From QFOX01 sp033763655 (GTDB lineage: Bacteria; Pseudomonadota; Alphaproteobacteria; Rickettsiales; UBA3002), in contig JANRKD010000026.1 in assembly GCA_033763655.1 (NCBI GenBank), positions 1-64,000 on the forward strand: 64,000 bases of DNA. The letters are read 5' to 3'. Under the pieces are notes generated by a model that ran no database searches, was not told the origin of the DNA, and was given only the letters and a program-made list of their open reading frames with translations. Shown piece by piece: positions 33,589-44,623 of this stretch (its first letter is position 1; each line of letters begins with the position of its first letter). The position numbers were made by a program, and so were the translations under genes.

Positions 33589-34332
33589 ATGATTGCTGCC
33601 CCCCCTCGCACTTATGCCACGCTGCGCCACCCGACGATTGAAGCACTGGTCGGCGGGCATTACCGCTACCGCGAGCTGTCTGCGGCCAGGGCACGGTTTG
33701 ACAGCATTACCGCCCATTTCATATGCTCGAAGGATCTGCCGGAACCACCCGCAGAGATTGCCGCCGCCCTCCTTTGGATCAAAGGCTTCGCGGTCGGGGA
33801 AAGCGAGGCGCAGGCAGGCTATACCGGGCATTTCGCCCGGATGGATATTATCCGCCGCCCGGACGGGCTTTTCACCCTGACCGCCCGCAAGCTTGAGCGC
33901 CCGCTCGCCACGCACCCGCAGAGAAAGCGCGCCGCTGGTAAGCATCCGAACATGGGGCACCCGGTCATGCGCGCGATTAAAAAGCGGAAAATCTACGCTA
34001 GCATCGAAGCGGCGCAGGCGGAGCTCGACCTGTTGCATCTGGATTTCCCGGAAGTGTCCATCCCCGGCGCAGGCAGGCTCTATATCATCCTCTACGAAAA
34101 GCGCGCAGGCAGCACGCGGCCAACGCACAAAATCGCCATCGAGATTGAACCCCATCCGCAAGGCGGCTACTTGCTTGCCATGCGCGACAACGAAAAACCC
34201 GCGCCTGCGTCGGCATCACCATCCGCCCCGCCGCCGGGCGCCTTTACGGCGAAGGTACTGTTGCGCCAGAAGAAAAAACGTAAGAACCTCGGCCGTCCCG
34301 TCACCGGCCACACGCCGGAGGAGCAGGCGTAG
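33589..34332 (+). CDS. Conserved-looking hypothetical protein, 247 residues
   Basis: No family recognised. The product is soluble, with an alpha/beta first half (residues about 1-190), then a Pro/Ala-rich linker (PAPASASPSAPPPG) and a strongly basic C-terminus (LLRQKKKRKNLGRP) that could bind nucleic acid. Codon use and GC content match the core genome, and the long open frame with no close competitor on the other strand supports a real gene. A weak Shine-Dalgarno (GGGGA) lies about 20 bases upstream. Confidence 0.6.
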   Translation: MIAAPPRTYATLRHPTIEALVGGHYRYRELSAARARFDSITAHFICSKDLPEPPAEIAAALLWIKGFAVGESEAQAGYTGHFARMDIIRRPDGLFTLTARKLERPLATHPQRKRAAGKHPNMGHPVMRAIKKRKIYASIEAAQAELDLLHLDFPEVSIPGAGRLYIILYEKRAGSTRPTHKIAIEIEPHPQGGYLLAMRDNEKPAPASASPSAPPPGAFTAKVLLRQKKKRKNLGRPVTGHTPEEQA

Positions 34333-34365
34333 GGATTGGCCTCCCGCCCCATGCGCCCGTGGTTA

Positions 34366-35484
34366 TCACCGGTTTCTGCCGGTCAAACCAATTCGCGAAA
34401 GTTGATCATGGTTGGCGGAGTCTCTGTTTCTCTGCATTTCAGCCTGACGCATATACCCGCCCCGGTTGAGTATGTTGTCCATACCCTCACCGCCTGTTCT
34501 TGCCACACCCAACGTGCGCGCCAAAATCTCAGGGGTAACACCCGTCACGATGCGCGAAGGCGCTGCGGCCTGTTCACCCACCTCGGCAGCCTGCACTCGC
34601 GAAGGCTGCATCTCGTGCCAGAAAGGGCCATTCAGATAGTTATGCATATTTGTGTTCTCAAAAATTCCATCGTAAAATCTGTCACGGTCGAATTGCACAC
34701 CAGCAAAGAGTGCCTGCCGCGCTACGCATATGCCGCTGGGGTCTCTTAACCACTCGATGGGTTGTACTTCTACCCAGTACACTTTACCCGTTTCTGGTTT
34801 CTTACCGTTAGAGAGCACGGAATGATCTTTGTCGTAGTCGTATGGCTTCGCCTCCACGCGAATATACTTCTTACCCTTATGTTGGTATTCAGCATGCTCC
34901 TTCGCGTTGAACGGCTTGTCGTAAGCGTCGTATTTCTCGGCATCAAACGTATATTTCTTGCCTGTTAAATTTTGCTTCCCCGTCGGTTTATTCTGATCGG
35001 CCTGATAGGCTTTCTCCAGTTCCTGCGTGAGCCGATCTGCCTTCTCAGGTGATTCATTCGCAAAAGCAACGGTCTGCGGATATTCACCATATTCGACGAC
35101 ATCTATTTCAGCATTGTCCACCCCAGAAATTTTTCGCGAAGGATTCGCTTCGCTCAGCCCGAGTGAAGATGCAACCGATGATGGCAAAGCGGGGCGCGCC
35201 CCACAAAGCCGTATGCTCGGATCGTTATAGTTCCGGTCACCGTCGTCATCGACGGCGCGGACAAATTGAGAGACGTTGGAAGAGGCCGACCAAACATAGC
35301 CTGCTCGTTGACCATCCCTGGTTGTATGACTCCCCACATAGCCACCCAGCAAGACAGCCAAGTCGCTCAGGCCGGTCTTGGTGCCGTAGCGCTTTATTAC
35401 CTCAAGCTGCCCATTGCCTCGGGCATCGCCCCAGTGCTGCTCTTCCGTTAGTAATGTGACCTTTGACTCTACGGATTTAGACAT
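34366..35484 (-). CDS. Unrecognised family, member B (YGEYPQ / WSASS-type protein)
   Basis: The product is 372 residues and a paralogue of the 30746-31720 gene, on the opposite strand. Shared landmarks include RYGTKTGLSDLAVLLGGYVG, DGQRAGYVWSASS, RPALP, VVEYGEYPQTVAF, AYDKPFN, KKYIRVEAKPY, VLSNGK and VEVQPIEWLRDPSG. It has about 60 extra C-terminal residues, polar and Arg/Asn-rich. No signal peptide. The leader contains a long GC-rich stem (35513-35579). Fold and function are not known; the RPALP/WSASS strings hint at a C-type-lectin-like fold. Confidence 0.8.
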   Translation of the reverse strand: MSKSVESKVTLLTEEQHWGDARGNGQLEVIKRYGTKTGLSDLAVLLGGYVGSHTTRDGQRAGYVWSASSNVSQFVRAVDDDGDRNYNDPSIRLCGARPALPSSVASSLGLSEANPSRKISGVDNAEIDVVEYGEYPQTVAFANESPEKADRLTQELEKAYQADQNKPTGKQNLTGKKYTFDAEKYDAYDKPFNAKEHAEYQHKGKKYIRVEAKPYDYDKDHSVLSNGKKPETGKVYWVEVQPIEWLRDPSGICVARQALFAGVQFDRDRFYDGIFENTNMHNYLNGPFWHEMQPSRVQAAEVGEQAAAPSRIVTGVTPEILARTLGVARTGGEGMDNILNRGGYMRQAEMQRNRDSANHDQLSRIGLTGRNR

Positions 35485-35512
35485 GATTCAATACCTTTGC
35501 TATGGATTTCTG

Positions 35513-35579
35513 CGGGGGTGGCTTCGCCTGCAGAAAGCAGGAGAAACCGAGGCTCAACCCTATCTCTACCCCACCCCCG
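35513..35579 (-). promoter_or_regulatory. Structured 5' leader ahead of paralogue B
   Basis: A perfect 9-bp stem (CGGGGGTGG at 35513-35521 with CCACCCCCG at 35571-35579) encloses an inner CCTGC/GCAGG hairpin (35527-35541) and a purine-rich strand. It ends 28 bases before the start codon. It may be a cis-regulatory RNA or a bidirectional terminator-like structure. No known riboswitch class is recognised. Confidence 0.4.
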
Positions 35580-35695
35580 TGGCATTTGTATGACGGTATG
35601 ATGAAGATTATGTGACAATTGGCCCTGCCTTCCACTCGCGATTTCATCATTTTGTCACAAATGGTGTGGGCATTTGCTGCTACAATCCAAAGCTG

Positions 35696-36757
35696 ATGGA
35701 AAACACGACCCCACAGTCGGTTGCGGCGCCCAAACACTTTGTCACCAAGGGTGAGGAGGCGTTCGACAAACGCACTTACGACGACATCGGCTACAAGGCG
35801 AATGTCGCCAGCAGCATTGGCATGGTCTATGCCGCCGAACGCACGGCCACAGGACGCAACGCGCTGAGCAAAACGGCAGCGTGGATCGCGAAAACAGGTA
35901 AATTCAACCCCAAATCCACCCAGTATTTCCTGACCAAAACCATGTTCCTGACCGGCGGTTTCCTCGTAATGCTGCCGATGAAGTGGATGGAAGATAAAAA
36001 GGCTGAATGGGTCCACAAAAAGAATCAGGAAATTTACGGCGATGCGGCCAATGATGCCGCCATCGTCCAATCGGAAAAAGAAGTCGCCGAAGCGCCAAAA
36101 CAGGGCTGGGCCTCACTGTTTGGCGCGCGCGCCATTGCACTGGCGGGGTTCTATACGCTGATGGGTATGCTGTGGGATAACAAAAGCAGCATCGCACGGA
36201 TGACCAACAAAAACTTCAAAGGGTTGGACAAAACAGCGCTTGATGCGATGGAAGCGCGCGACCCCTCGGCCTTCGCCAAAACCGCCAGTGAAGGGTTTTA
36301 TGTCGATAAGCCGCTTGTCAAGCTATCGCGTGCGCTGGGCAAAGGCTGGAGTAAACTGACCGGCAATGCCGCCGCGCTCGAAAAAGTCGAGGAGATGGGC
36401 GCGAAATATCCGGGCATGATGAAGCAGGCAGGCACGAACGAGCCGCTAAGCAACCGCGACGGCACCGCCACCTCGCTGTTCTACTATGCGTTCAGCGAAT
36501 TAATTACCTCGAAGTTCGTCGCGGTGTGGGTCTATATCCTCAGCCGCTTCACCGGGCCGTTCTTCGACCCCAAACCCAAGACTGCCGCGCCGGACATCTA
36601 CGCCTCCGAGGCGCCACAGTCCGCGCCTATCGGCCATCACGTCCCCACGCCCGCACGCGCGCTAACGGCGGATGAACCCTCGCCACGCGTGCATGCCGTC
36701 ACGCACGCCCAGCCGTTGCTGGATGCGGCACCCGCGCTGGCCGGGCAGCGCGCTTAA
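35696..36757 (+). CDS. Hypothetical membrane protein, 353 residues
   Basis: No family recognised. Start chosen at 35696 because upstream codons are of different composition. Three hydrophobic stretches lie near residues 80-96 (FLTKTMFLTGGFLVMLPMKW), 150-166 (ARAIALAGFYTLMGMLW) and 275-297 (SKFVAVWVYILSRFTGPFF), with Ala/Lys-rich amphipathic regions between and a Pro-rich tail. There is no signal peptide at the N-terminus. The stop overlaps that of kbl on the other strand. Long, GC-matched and free of internal repeats, so probably a true gene. Confidence 0.65.
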   Translation: MENTTPQSVAAPKHFVTKGEEAFDKRTYDDIGYKANVASSIGMVYAAERTATGRNALSKTAAWIAKTGKFNPKSTQYFLTKTMFLTGGFLVMLPMKWMEDKKAEWVHKKNQEIYGDAANDAAIVQSEKEVAEAPKQGWASLFGARAIALAGFYTLMGMLWDNKSSIARMTNKNFKGLDKTALDAMEARDPSAFAKTASEGFYVDKPLVKLSRALGKGWSKLTGNAAALEKVEEMGAKYPGMMKQAGTNEPLSNRDGTATSLFYYAFSELITSKFVAVWVYILSRFTGPFFDPKPKTAAPDIYASEAPQSAPIGHHVPTPARALTADEPSPRVHAVTHAQPLLDAAPALAGQRA

Positions 36758-37950
36758 ATCACGCCGAGTTCTTTGCCGACTTTTTCGAAAACGCCCAACG
36801 CGAAATCGAGCTGTTCATCGGTCAGTGAGGCGCACATCTGCATCCGCAGGCGCGCGGTGCCTTCGGGCACGACAGGGTAACCAAAGCCGGTGATGAAGAT
36901 GCCCTCTTTCAGCAGCGCCTCGCTCATGCGGATGGCAAAGGAAGTCTCGCCGACGATGATGGGGATAATCGCCGATTCGCCTTCGAGTGGCTTGAAGCCG
37001 CGCGCTTGCAGGCCTTTGCGCATGCGGTCGGTGATGGCATGCAGGCGCGCCACACGCTCCGGCTCGCGCGTCAGCACTTCGATGGCTTTGAGCGCACTGC
37101 CCGCGATGGTCGCCGGGAGTGCGTTTGAGAAAAGCTGCGGCCGCGAGACCTGCTGCAAATAATCAATCAGCGCCTGCGACCCCGCGACATAGCCACCTGC
37201 CGCGCCGCCGAGCGCCTTGCCGAGCGTGCCGGTGATAATGTGCACCTCCTCCTCGACGCCGAAATGCTCTGCCGTGCCGCGCCCATGCGCGCCCATGACA
37301 CCGACGCCGTGCGAATCATCGAGAATCACCGACGCGCCGTATTGCTTCGCCAGCGCGAGGATTTCCGGCAGCTTGGCGATGTCGCCTTCCATGCTGAACA
37401 CGCCGTCGGTCACGATAAAAATGCGGCGCGCGCCTTTGGCTTCCTCAAGCTTTTCCGTCAGCGCCACCATGTCGGAATGCGCATAGACCATCCGCCGAGC
37501 CTTCGAGGCGCGGCAGCCATCGATCAGCGAGGCATGGTTGAGCGCATCGCTGATGAGCACATCCTCAGCTCCGGCGATGGCAGGCATCAGCCCGGTATTG
37601 GCTGTCCAGCAGGAGACATAGGTCAGCGCCGCTTCCTTACGGTGCAACTTCGCCAATGCCGCTTCGATGCGGCTATGGATAGAAAATGTGCCGCAGATAA
37701 ACCGCACCGAGGCCGTGCCTGCGCCATATTCCTTCAGCGCGTCGATCCCGGCCTGCACAACTTCGGGGTGGTGCGCCAGCCCAAGGTAATTGTTCGAGGA
37801 AAGCACCAGCACTTCGCCGCTTTTTTCTTCCATCGTCACCTGCGTATCCATCGGCGAGGCAAGGTGGCGGAAGCGTTTGCGCGTGCCAGCTTTCTCCATC
37901 GCCAGAAGTTCGCCGCGCAATGCATCGTCGAGGGTGGAGGTCGTGGTCAT
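36754..37950 (-). CDS. kbl: 2-amino-3-ketobutyrate CoA ligase (glycine C-acetyltransferase)
   Basis: The product is 398 residues, a PLP enzyme of the alpha-oxoamine synthase family. Signatures include SNNYLGLAHHPEV, GTASVRFICGT, DDSHGVGVMGAHGRGTAEHF and the PLP lysine in ITGTLGKALGGAAGGY. It splits 2-amino-3-ketobutyrate with CoA into glycine and acetyl-CoA, the second step of threonine catabolism after Tdh. The ATG at 37950 has GGAAAGG ahead of it. It lies 29 bases after tdh, so the two form an operon. Confidence 0.97.
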   Translation of the reverse strand: MTTTSTLDDALRGELLAMEKAGTRKRFRHLASPMDTQVTMEEKSGEVLVLSSNNYLGLAHHPEVVQAGIDALKEYGAGTASVRFICGTFSIHSRIEAALAKLHRKEAALTYVSCWTANTGLMPAIAGAEDVLISDALNHASLIDGCRASKARRMVYAHSDMVALTEKLEEAKGARRIFIVTDGVFSMEGDIAKLPEILALAKQYGASVILDDSHGVGVMGAHGRGTAEHFGVEEEVHIITGTLGKALGGAAGGYVAGSQALIDYLQQVSRPQLFSNALPATIAGSALKAIEVLTREPERVARLHAITDRMRKGLQARGFKPLEGESAIIPIIVGETSFAIRMSEALLKEGIFITGFGYPVVPEGTARLRMQMCASLTDEQLDFALGVFEKVGKELGVI

Positions 37951-37979
37951 AACGTTCCTTTCCTTGTGTAGGGCAGTGC

Positions 37980-39008
37980 TCATAGATCCCAGTCCAATAC
38001 GACTTTGCCTGATTTCCCTGAACGCATGACGTCGAACCCCTGCTGGAAATCGGTATAGGGGAAGCGGTGCGTGATGACGGGCCCGATCTCCATGCCGCTT
38101 TGAATCATCGCGGTGAGCTTGTACCAGGTCTCAAACATCTGGCGGCCATAGATGCCTTTCAGGGTCAGCCCCTTGAACACGACGGCATCCCAGTCGATGC
38201 CGGTTTTATCCGGCTGGATACCGAGCATCGCGATTTTTCCACCATGCGCCATGGTCTCGATCATCATCGTCAGTGCCGCAGGGTTGCCCGACATTTCCAG
38301 CCCGACATCGAACCCCTCTTGCATGCCAAGCCCGCGCATCACCGTGCGGATATCCTCCTTTGCGACGTTCACCGCCGCACTCGCCCCCATGCTGCGCGCC
38401 AAATCGAGCCGGTAGTCGTTAATATCGGTGATGACGACGTGCCGCGCCCCCGCGCGCCGCGCCATGGCGACGGCCATAATCCCGATCGGCCCGGCACCGG
38501 TAATCAGTACATCCTCACCGACCAGATCGAACGACAGCGCCGTATGCGCGGCATTGCCCAGCGGGTCGAAAATGGCGAAATACTCGAGCGGGATGCCGTC
38601 CGTACATGACCAGACATTCACCGCAGGCACCGCCACATATTCGGCAAAGGCGCCGTTACGGTTGACGCCAACCCCGAGCGTATGGGCGCATAAATGCCGC
38701 CGTCCGGCGAGGCAGTTGCGGCAACGCCCGCAGACAATATGCCCCTCGGCGCTGACCAGATCGCCCTCTTTCAGCCCGCTGACATTGCTGCCCACGGCAA
38801 CAATTTTTCCGACAAATTCGTGCCCGGCGACGGTCGGCACTTTGATGGTTTTCTGCGCCCAGCTATCCCAGTTGTAGATGTGCACATCGGTGCCACAAAT
38901 GCCGGTTTTCATGACCTTAATCAGCACATCGTCGATGCCGTATTCCGGCTCTGGCACATCCACCAGCCAGATGCCCTGTTCCGCCTTGGATTTGACTAAC
39001 GCTTTCAT
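37980..39008 (-). CDS. tdh: L-threonine 3-dehydrogenase
   Basis: The product is 342 residues (E. coli 341), a zinc-dependent medium-chain dehydrogenase. Visible are the catalytic zinc ligands in KTGICGTDVHIY and GHEFVG, the structural zinc cysteines in CGRCRNCLAGRRHLC, and the NAD fold GAGPIGIMAVAMA. It oxidises threonine to 2-amino-3-ketobutyrate. Codons upstream of 39008 show no family match. First gene of the tdh-kbl operon. Confidence 0.98.
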   Translation of the reverse strand: MKALVKSKAEQGIWLVDVPEPEYGIDDVLIKVMKTGICGTDVHIYNWDSWAQKTIKVPTVAGHEFVGKIVAVGSNVSGLKEGDLVSAEGHIVCGRCRNCLAGRRHLCAHTLGVGVNRNGAFAEYVAVPAVNVWSCTDGIPLEYFAIFDPLGNAAHTALSFDLVGEDVLITGAGPIGIMAVAMARRAGARHVVITDINDYRLDLARSMGASAAVNVAKEDIRTVMRGLGMQEGFDVGLEMSGNPAALTMMIETMAHGGKIAMLGIQPDKTGIDWDAVVFKGLTLKGIYGRQMFETWYKLTAMIQSGMEIGPVITHRFPYTDFQQGFDVMRSGKSGKVVLDWDL

Positions 39009-39120
39009 GATGCCCCTGATTTTACGGTAAGTGGGAGAGCGTTGCTCTCTACCAGTTACCGGGCATTTTGCAAGCGCGCAGTGGCGAAAGCCGCCCCCTT
39101 CCGGAGGCGTTGCGCGCGGG

Positions 39121-40320
39121 CTACCTCGCCACAATGCGCAGCACCAGCCCGCCCCACAGGATGCATAGCAGCGAGCCGCCGATGACGCCAATTTTGACCA
39201 TTTCCTGAAGCGGCGCCGCCTCGAAAGCGAGCATGCCGATGAACAAGCTCATGGTGAAGCCAATGCCCGCCACAATCGACACCGCATAAAGATGCCGCCA
39301 TTGCGTCGCCTCGGGCATCCGCACCAGCTTTGTTTTAATCAGCAGCCATGACGTGCCGAAAATACCAATTTGCTTCCCAAGCAGCAGCCCAAGCGCGATG
39401 CCCAGCGGCAGCGGTTCGAGCAGGCTGGCGATACTCAGCCCCGCAAGGCTGACCCCGGCGCTGGTAAACGCAAACACCGGCAGCACCAGAAAGCTCACCC
39501 ACGGGTGCAGGAAATGCATGCAGGCATTGAGCGGCGAGTGGCGGTCATCCTCGCCCGCACGCATCGGGATGGCAAAGCCGACAATGACCCCGGCCAGCGT
39601 GGTATGAATGCCCGAGTAATAGAAACAGAACCAGAGGAACACCCCGACCAGCATATAGGGCGTAAGAATCGCGATATTGGCGCGATTAAAAAGGGTCAGC
39701 AGGAAAATGCCGCCCGCCGCCAGCAGAAGCGGCAGCAGCGCAAGGCCGGTGTTATAAAAGGCGGCGATGACGATAATCGCGCCCAGATCGTCGAAAATAG
39801 CCACCGCCAGCAGAAAGATTTTAATCGCCGGCGGCATGCGTTTGCCCAGCAGCGTGAGGATGGCCAGCGCAAAGGCAATATCCGTCGCCGAAGGGATTGC
39901 CCAGCCATTGACCGTCTCGGGGCTGTCATGGTTCAAACCGAAGAAAATCAGCGCAGGCAGCGCCATGCCACCCATTGCGGCGAATAACGGCAGCATGATC
40001 TGGTCGCGGCGAGAGAGGAATCCCTCTTTCATCTCGCGCTTCAGCTCCAGCCCGATAATCAGGAAGAAAAACACCATCAGGATGTCTTTGACCCAGTTTT
40101 TCAGCGGCTCGACGGCAATGCTGTCGCCGACACCAAACGCCAGCGGCGTGCTGACCAGTGCCTTATAGAGTGCCGCCACCGGCGAATTGGCCGCCAGCAC
40201 CGCCAGCAGCGCAAACAGAATCATCAGCACACCGCTGGCGGATTCTGTTTCCATAAACTCGCGGATATTACGGGGTAAAAGGCCTTTGCGAACGGCGTGT
40301 ATTTCTGAAGGATGCTGCAT
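39121..40320 (-). CDS. nhaA: Na+/H+ antiporter NhaA
   Basis: The product is 399 residues with 11-12 membrane segments. NhaA exchanges protons for sodium at the inner membrane. Family motifs are FFFLIIGLELKREMKEG, WAIPSATDIAFALAILTLLG with its essential Asp, and VAIFDDLGAIIVIA with the adjacent Asp pair. The start at 40320 (MQHPSEIHAVRKG) is chosen over 40359 because the extra codons are not family-like. A repeat element lies just upstream. Confidence 0.97.
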   Translation of the reverse strand: MQHPSEIHAVRKGLLPRNIREFMETESASGVLMILFALLAVLAANSPVAALYKALVSTPLAFGVGDSIAVEPLKNWVKDILMVFFFLIIGLELKREMKEGFLSRRDQIMLPLFAAMGGMALPALIFFGLNHDSPETVNGWAIPSATDIAFALAILTLLGKRMPPAIKIFLLAVAIFDDLGAIIVIAAFYNTGLALLPLLLAAGGIFLLTLFNRANIAILTPYMLVGVFLWFCFYYSGIHTTLAGVIVGFAIPMRAGEDDRHSPLNACMHFLHPWVSFLVLPVFAFTSAGVSLAGLSIASLLEPLPLGIALGLLLGKQIGIFGTSWLLIKTKLVRMPEATQWRHLYAVSIVAGIGFTMSLFIGMLAFEAAPLQEMVKIGVIGGSLLCILWGGLVLRIVAR

Positions 40321-40385
40321 GATAGGATTGCTGTTACTGCATTTCCCCTCCCTTGTCACCCCTTGCGGGAAATTTTACCACCCAA

Positions 40386-40558
40386 CTCTTCCTTCGCCGC
40401 TTCCCTCACCCCAACCCTCTCCCGCAGGCGGGAGAGGGAGCGACTCCCCTCGTTGGCCACCGTCCTCTATTCACTTCACTTTCTTCACTTCCTTCCTTTC
40501 TTTCTTCACTGGCTACTGGCTACTGACTACTGGCTACTGGCTACCGGCTACTGACAAC
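40386..40558 (+). repeat. Composite palindrome-heptamer element, copy 2
   Basis: It fills the 299-base gap between nhaA and the sigma-factor gene. The same perfect 24-base palindrome (40415-40438) and AGCGACTCCCCTCG tail as copies 1 and 3 are followed by a TTCACTTTCTTC-type pyrimidine tract and a 7-unit TGGCTAC heptamer array (40510-40558). The CGACTCTAACCGCTCGACTC heptamer-pair segment here comes after the array (40569-40590) rather than before it. Confidence 0.85.
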
Positions 40559-40619
40559 CCCTTTTGCCACGCGACTCTAACCGCTCGACTCTTCCCTTCC
40601 CTCACGCTATAAACACCGC

Positions 40620-41159
40620 ATGACCGATGCCCCCGACAGTCTGGAAAGCCTGATGCGCGCGGCGCTGGCTGGCGACCAGAAAGCCTACGCGCAGGCGCTT
40701 GAGGCAACCTCGCGGCTGCTGCGGCCCTACCTCTCGAAGCGCCTGAACCAGCCGAGCGAGGTCGAGGATGTCTTGCAGGAAATCCTGCTTTCCATCCACA
40801 AATCGCGGCACAGCTACGACGGAAAACGCCCCTTCAAACCGTGGATTTATGCCATCGCCAAGTTCCGCCTGCATGATTTCCTGCGCGCGCATTATACCGA
40901 CACGCTGCGCCACGCTGCTGAACTCGATGCCGCCGAGCATCTGGCGCAGCCGAATGTAACCGAAACCGGCATGACCTACGAATCCATCAAAGAGGAAATC
41001 GCAAAGTTGCCAGGAAAACAGCCGAAGATACTGCATCTGCTGCACCATGAGGGGCATACGGCCAGAGAAGTCGCGGGCAAAATGAACATGACGGAAACCG
41101 CTGTAAAAGTGGCGGCACACCGTGCCTACAAAGCATTACGAGGGAGATTATCGGGTTAA
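40620..41159 (+). CDS. ECF-type RNA polymerase sigma factor
   Basis: The product is 179 residues. Region 2 (LSKRLNQPSEVEDVLQEILL, then PWIYAIAKFRLHDFLR) and region 4 (GKQPKILHLLHHEGHTAREV, then MTETAVKVAAHRAYKAL) are clear. The adjacent DUF1109-type gene makes this resemble the Caulobacter SigF-NrsF pair, which responds to oxidative and metal stress. Its 5' region is a repeat, so no extra-cytoplasmic-type promoter could be assigned. Confidence 0.92.
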   Translation: MTDAPDSLESLMRAALAGDQKAYAQALEATSRLLRPYLSKRLNQPSEVEDVLQEILLSIHKSRHSYDGKRPFKPWIYAIAKFRLHDFLRAHYTDTLRHAAELDAAEHLAQPNVTETGMTYESIKEEIAKLPGKQPKILHLLHHEGHTAREVAGKMNMTETAVKVAAHRAYKALRGRLSG

Positions 41160-41792
41160 ATGGAAACGCATCAACTCATCGAAAAACTCTGTAACGACGC
41201 CACCCCCGTCAGGCCCATGACAAGCCCGTGGCTGCTGACGGCGCAATGGCTGCTCGGCTTTACCGTCTATTTCGCGCTGCTGATGGCGCTGGTCTCGCCA
41301 CGGGCCGATCTGTTTGTCAAGCTGCATGAACCGCTGTTTCTTATGGAAATACTGTCGCTTGTGGCGATTGTTGCCTCCTGCGCATTAAGTGCGGCGCTGC
41401 TCTCTTTCCCCGATATTTACCAGACACGCTGCATCGCCTGCCTGCCGATTGTCTGCTTTCTCGCCTTTGCCATGGTTATCGGTGTTGCCTACCGCAGTCA
41501 GGGCGGGGGGATGGAATTTCATGTCGAGGATTTCCGCTGCACCTTCTTCATCGGGCTGTATGCGCTACTGCCTGCCATCTGGCTGTTTTATTCCATCCGC
41601 CAGTATGCGAGCACGCACTGCGTTCTGGCGGCCAGCGTCGCCGTGCTGACCTCGTTTGGCATCGGCGCCCTCGCCGAACGCCTGGCCGAGCAGACCGATT
41701 CTGTCGCCCATGTGCTGCCCTACCACTACCTGCCGATGCTGGTGGTAGCGATTATCGGGCCGATTCTCGGGCGTAAGCTGCTGCGCTGGTAG
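41160..41792 (+). CDS. DUF1109/NrsF-type membrane anti-sigma factor
   Basis: The product is 210 residues with six membrane segments after a short cytoplasmic N-terminus (ETHQLIEKLCNDATPVRPM) that would hold the sigma factor. Conserved cysteines lie in the second half (RCIACLPIVC and FRCTFFIGLYALLPAIWL). In Caulobacter NrsF, paired periplasmic cysteines are needed for sensing. It starts at the base after the sigma-factor stop, so the two are co-transcribed. Confidence 0.82.
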   Translation: METHQLIEKLCNDATPVRPMTSPWLLTAQWLLGFTVYFALLMALVSPRADLFVKLHEPLFLMEILSLVAIVASCALSAALLSFPDIYQTRCIACLPIVCFLAFAMVIGVAYRSQGGGMEFHVEDFRCTFFIGLYALLPAIWLFYSIRQYASTHCVLAASVAVLTSFGIGALAERLAEQTDSVAHVLPYHYLPMLVVAIIGPILGRKLLRW

Positions 41793-41946
41793 CCGCAGCC
41801 ACCCGGCATCTGCAACCTTTGGGCGACACCCCGCCGGCAATGATTGACTGCCATGTAGTGGATTCCCTCGCCGGGGTTGACACGCCCCACGCCTGCACCC
41901 AGCATAGACGGATACACGCGGCAACCGTCGGCTATGGCCGTTTTAA

Positions 41947-41984
41947 TTAAGAATGCCCCATCTGCCCCCATGGGGTATTCTTAA
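41947..41984. repeat. 15-bp inverted repeat between the anti-sigma gene and the hybrid kinase
   Basis: TTAAGAATGCCCCAT and ATGGGGTATTCTTAA (one mismatch) flank an 8-base loop, 29 bases before the kinase start. It has no T-tract, so an operator or mRNA structure near the kinase leader is more likely than a terminator. Confidence 0.5.
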
Positions 41985-42013
41985 GTGAAATGACTCTATT
42001 GCAGGCATAATTG

Positions 42014-44515
<2,502 letters not shown>

Positions 44516-44623
44516 CGCACGGCAATGGTGTGCGCGCCACGCCCTCCTGCGATGACGGAGAAAATCCGCCCCGTTTTTATCATGGCGCTTGCTATCGTCT
44601 GCAAATTACCCATCAATAGCCCC

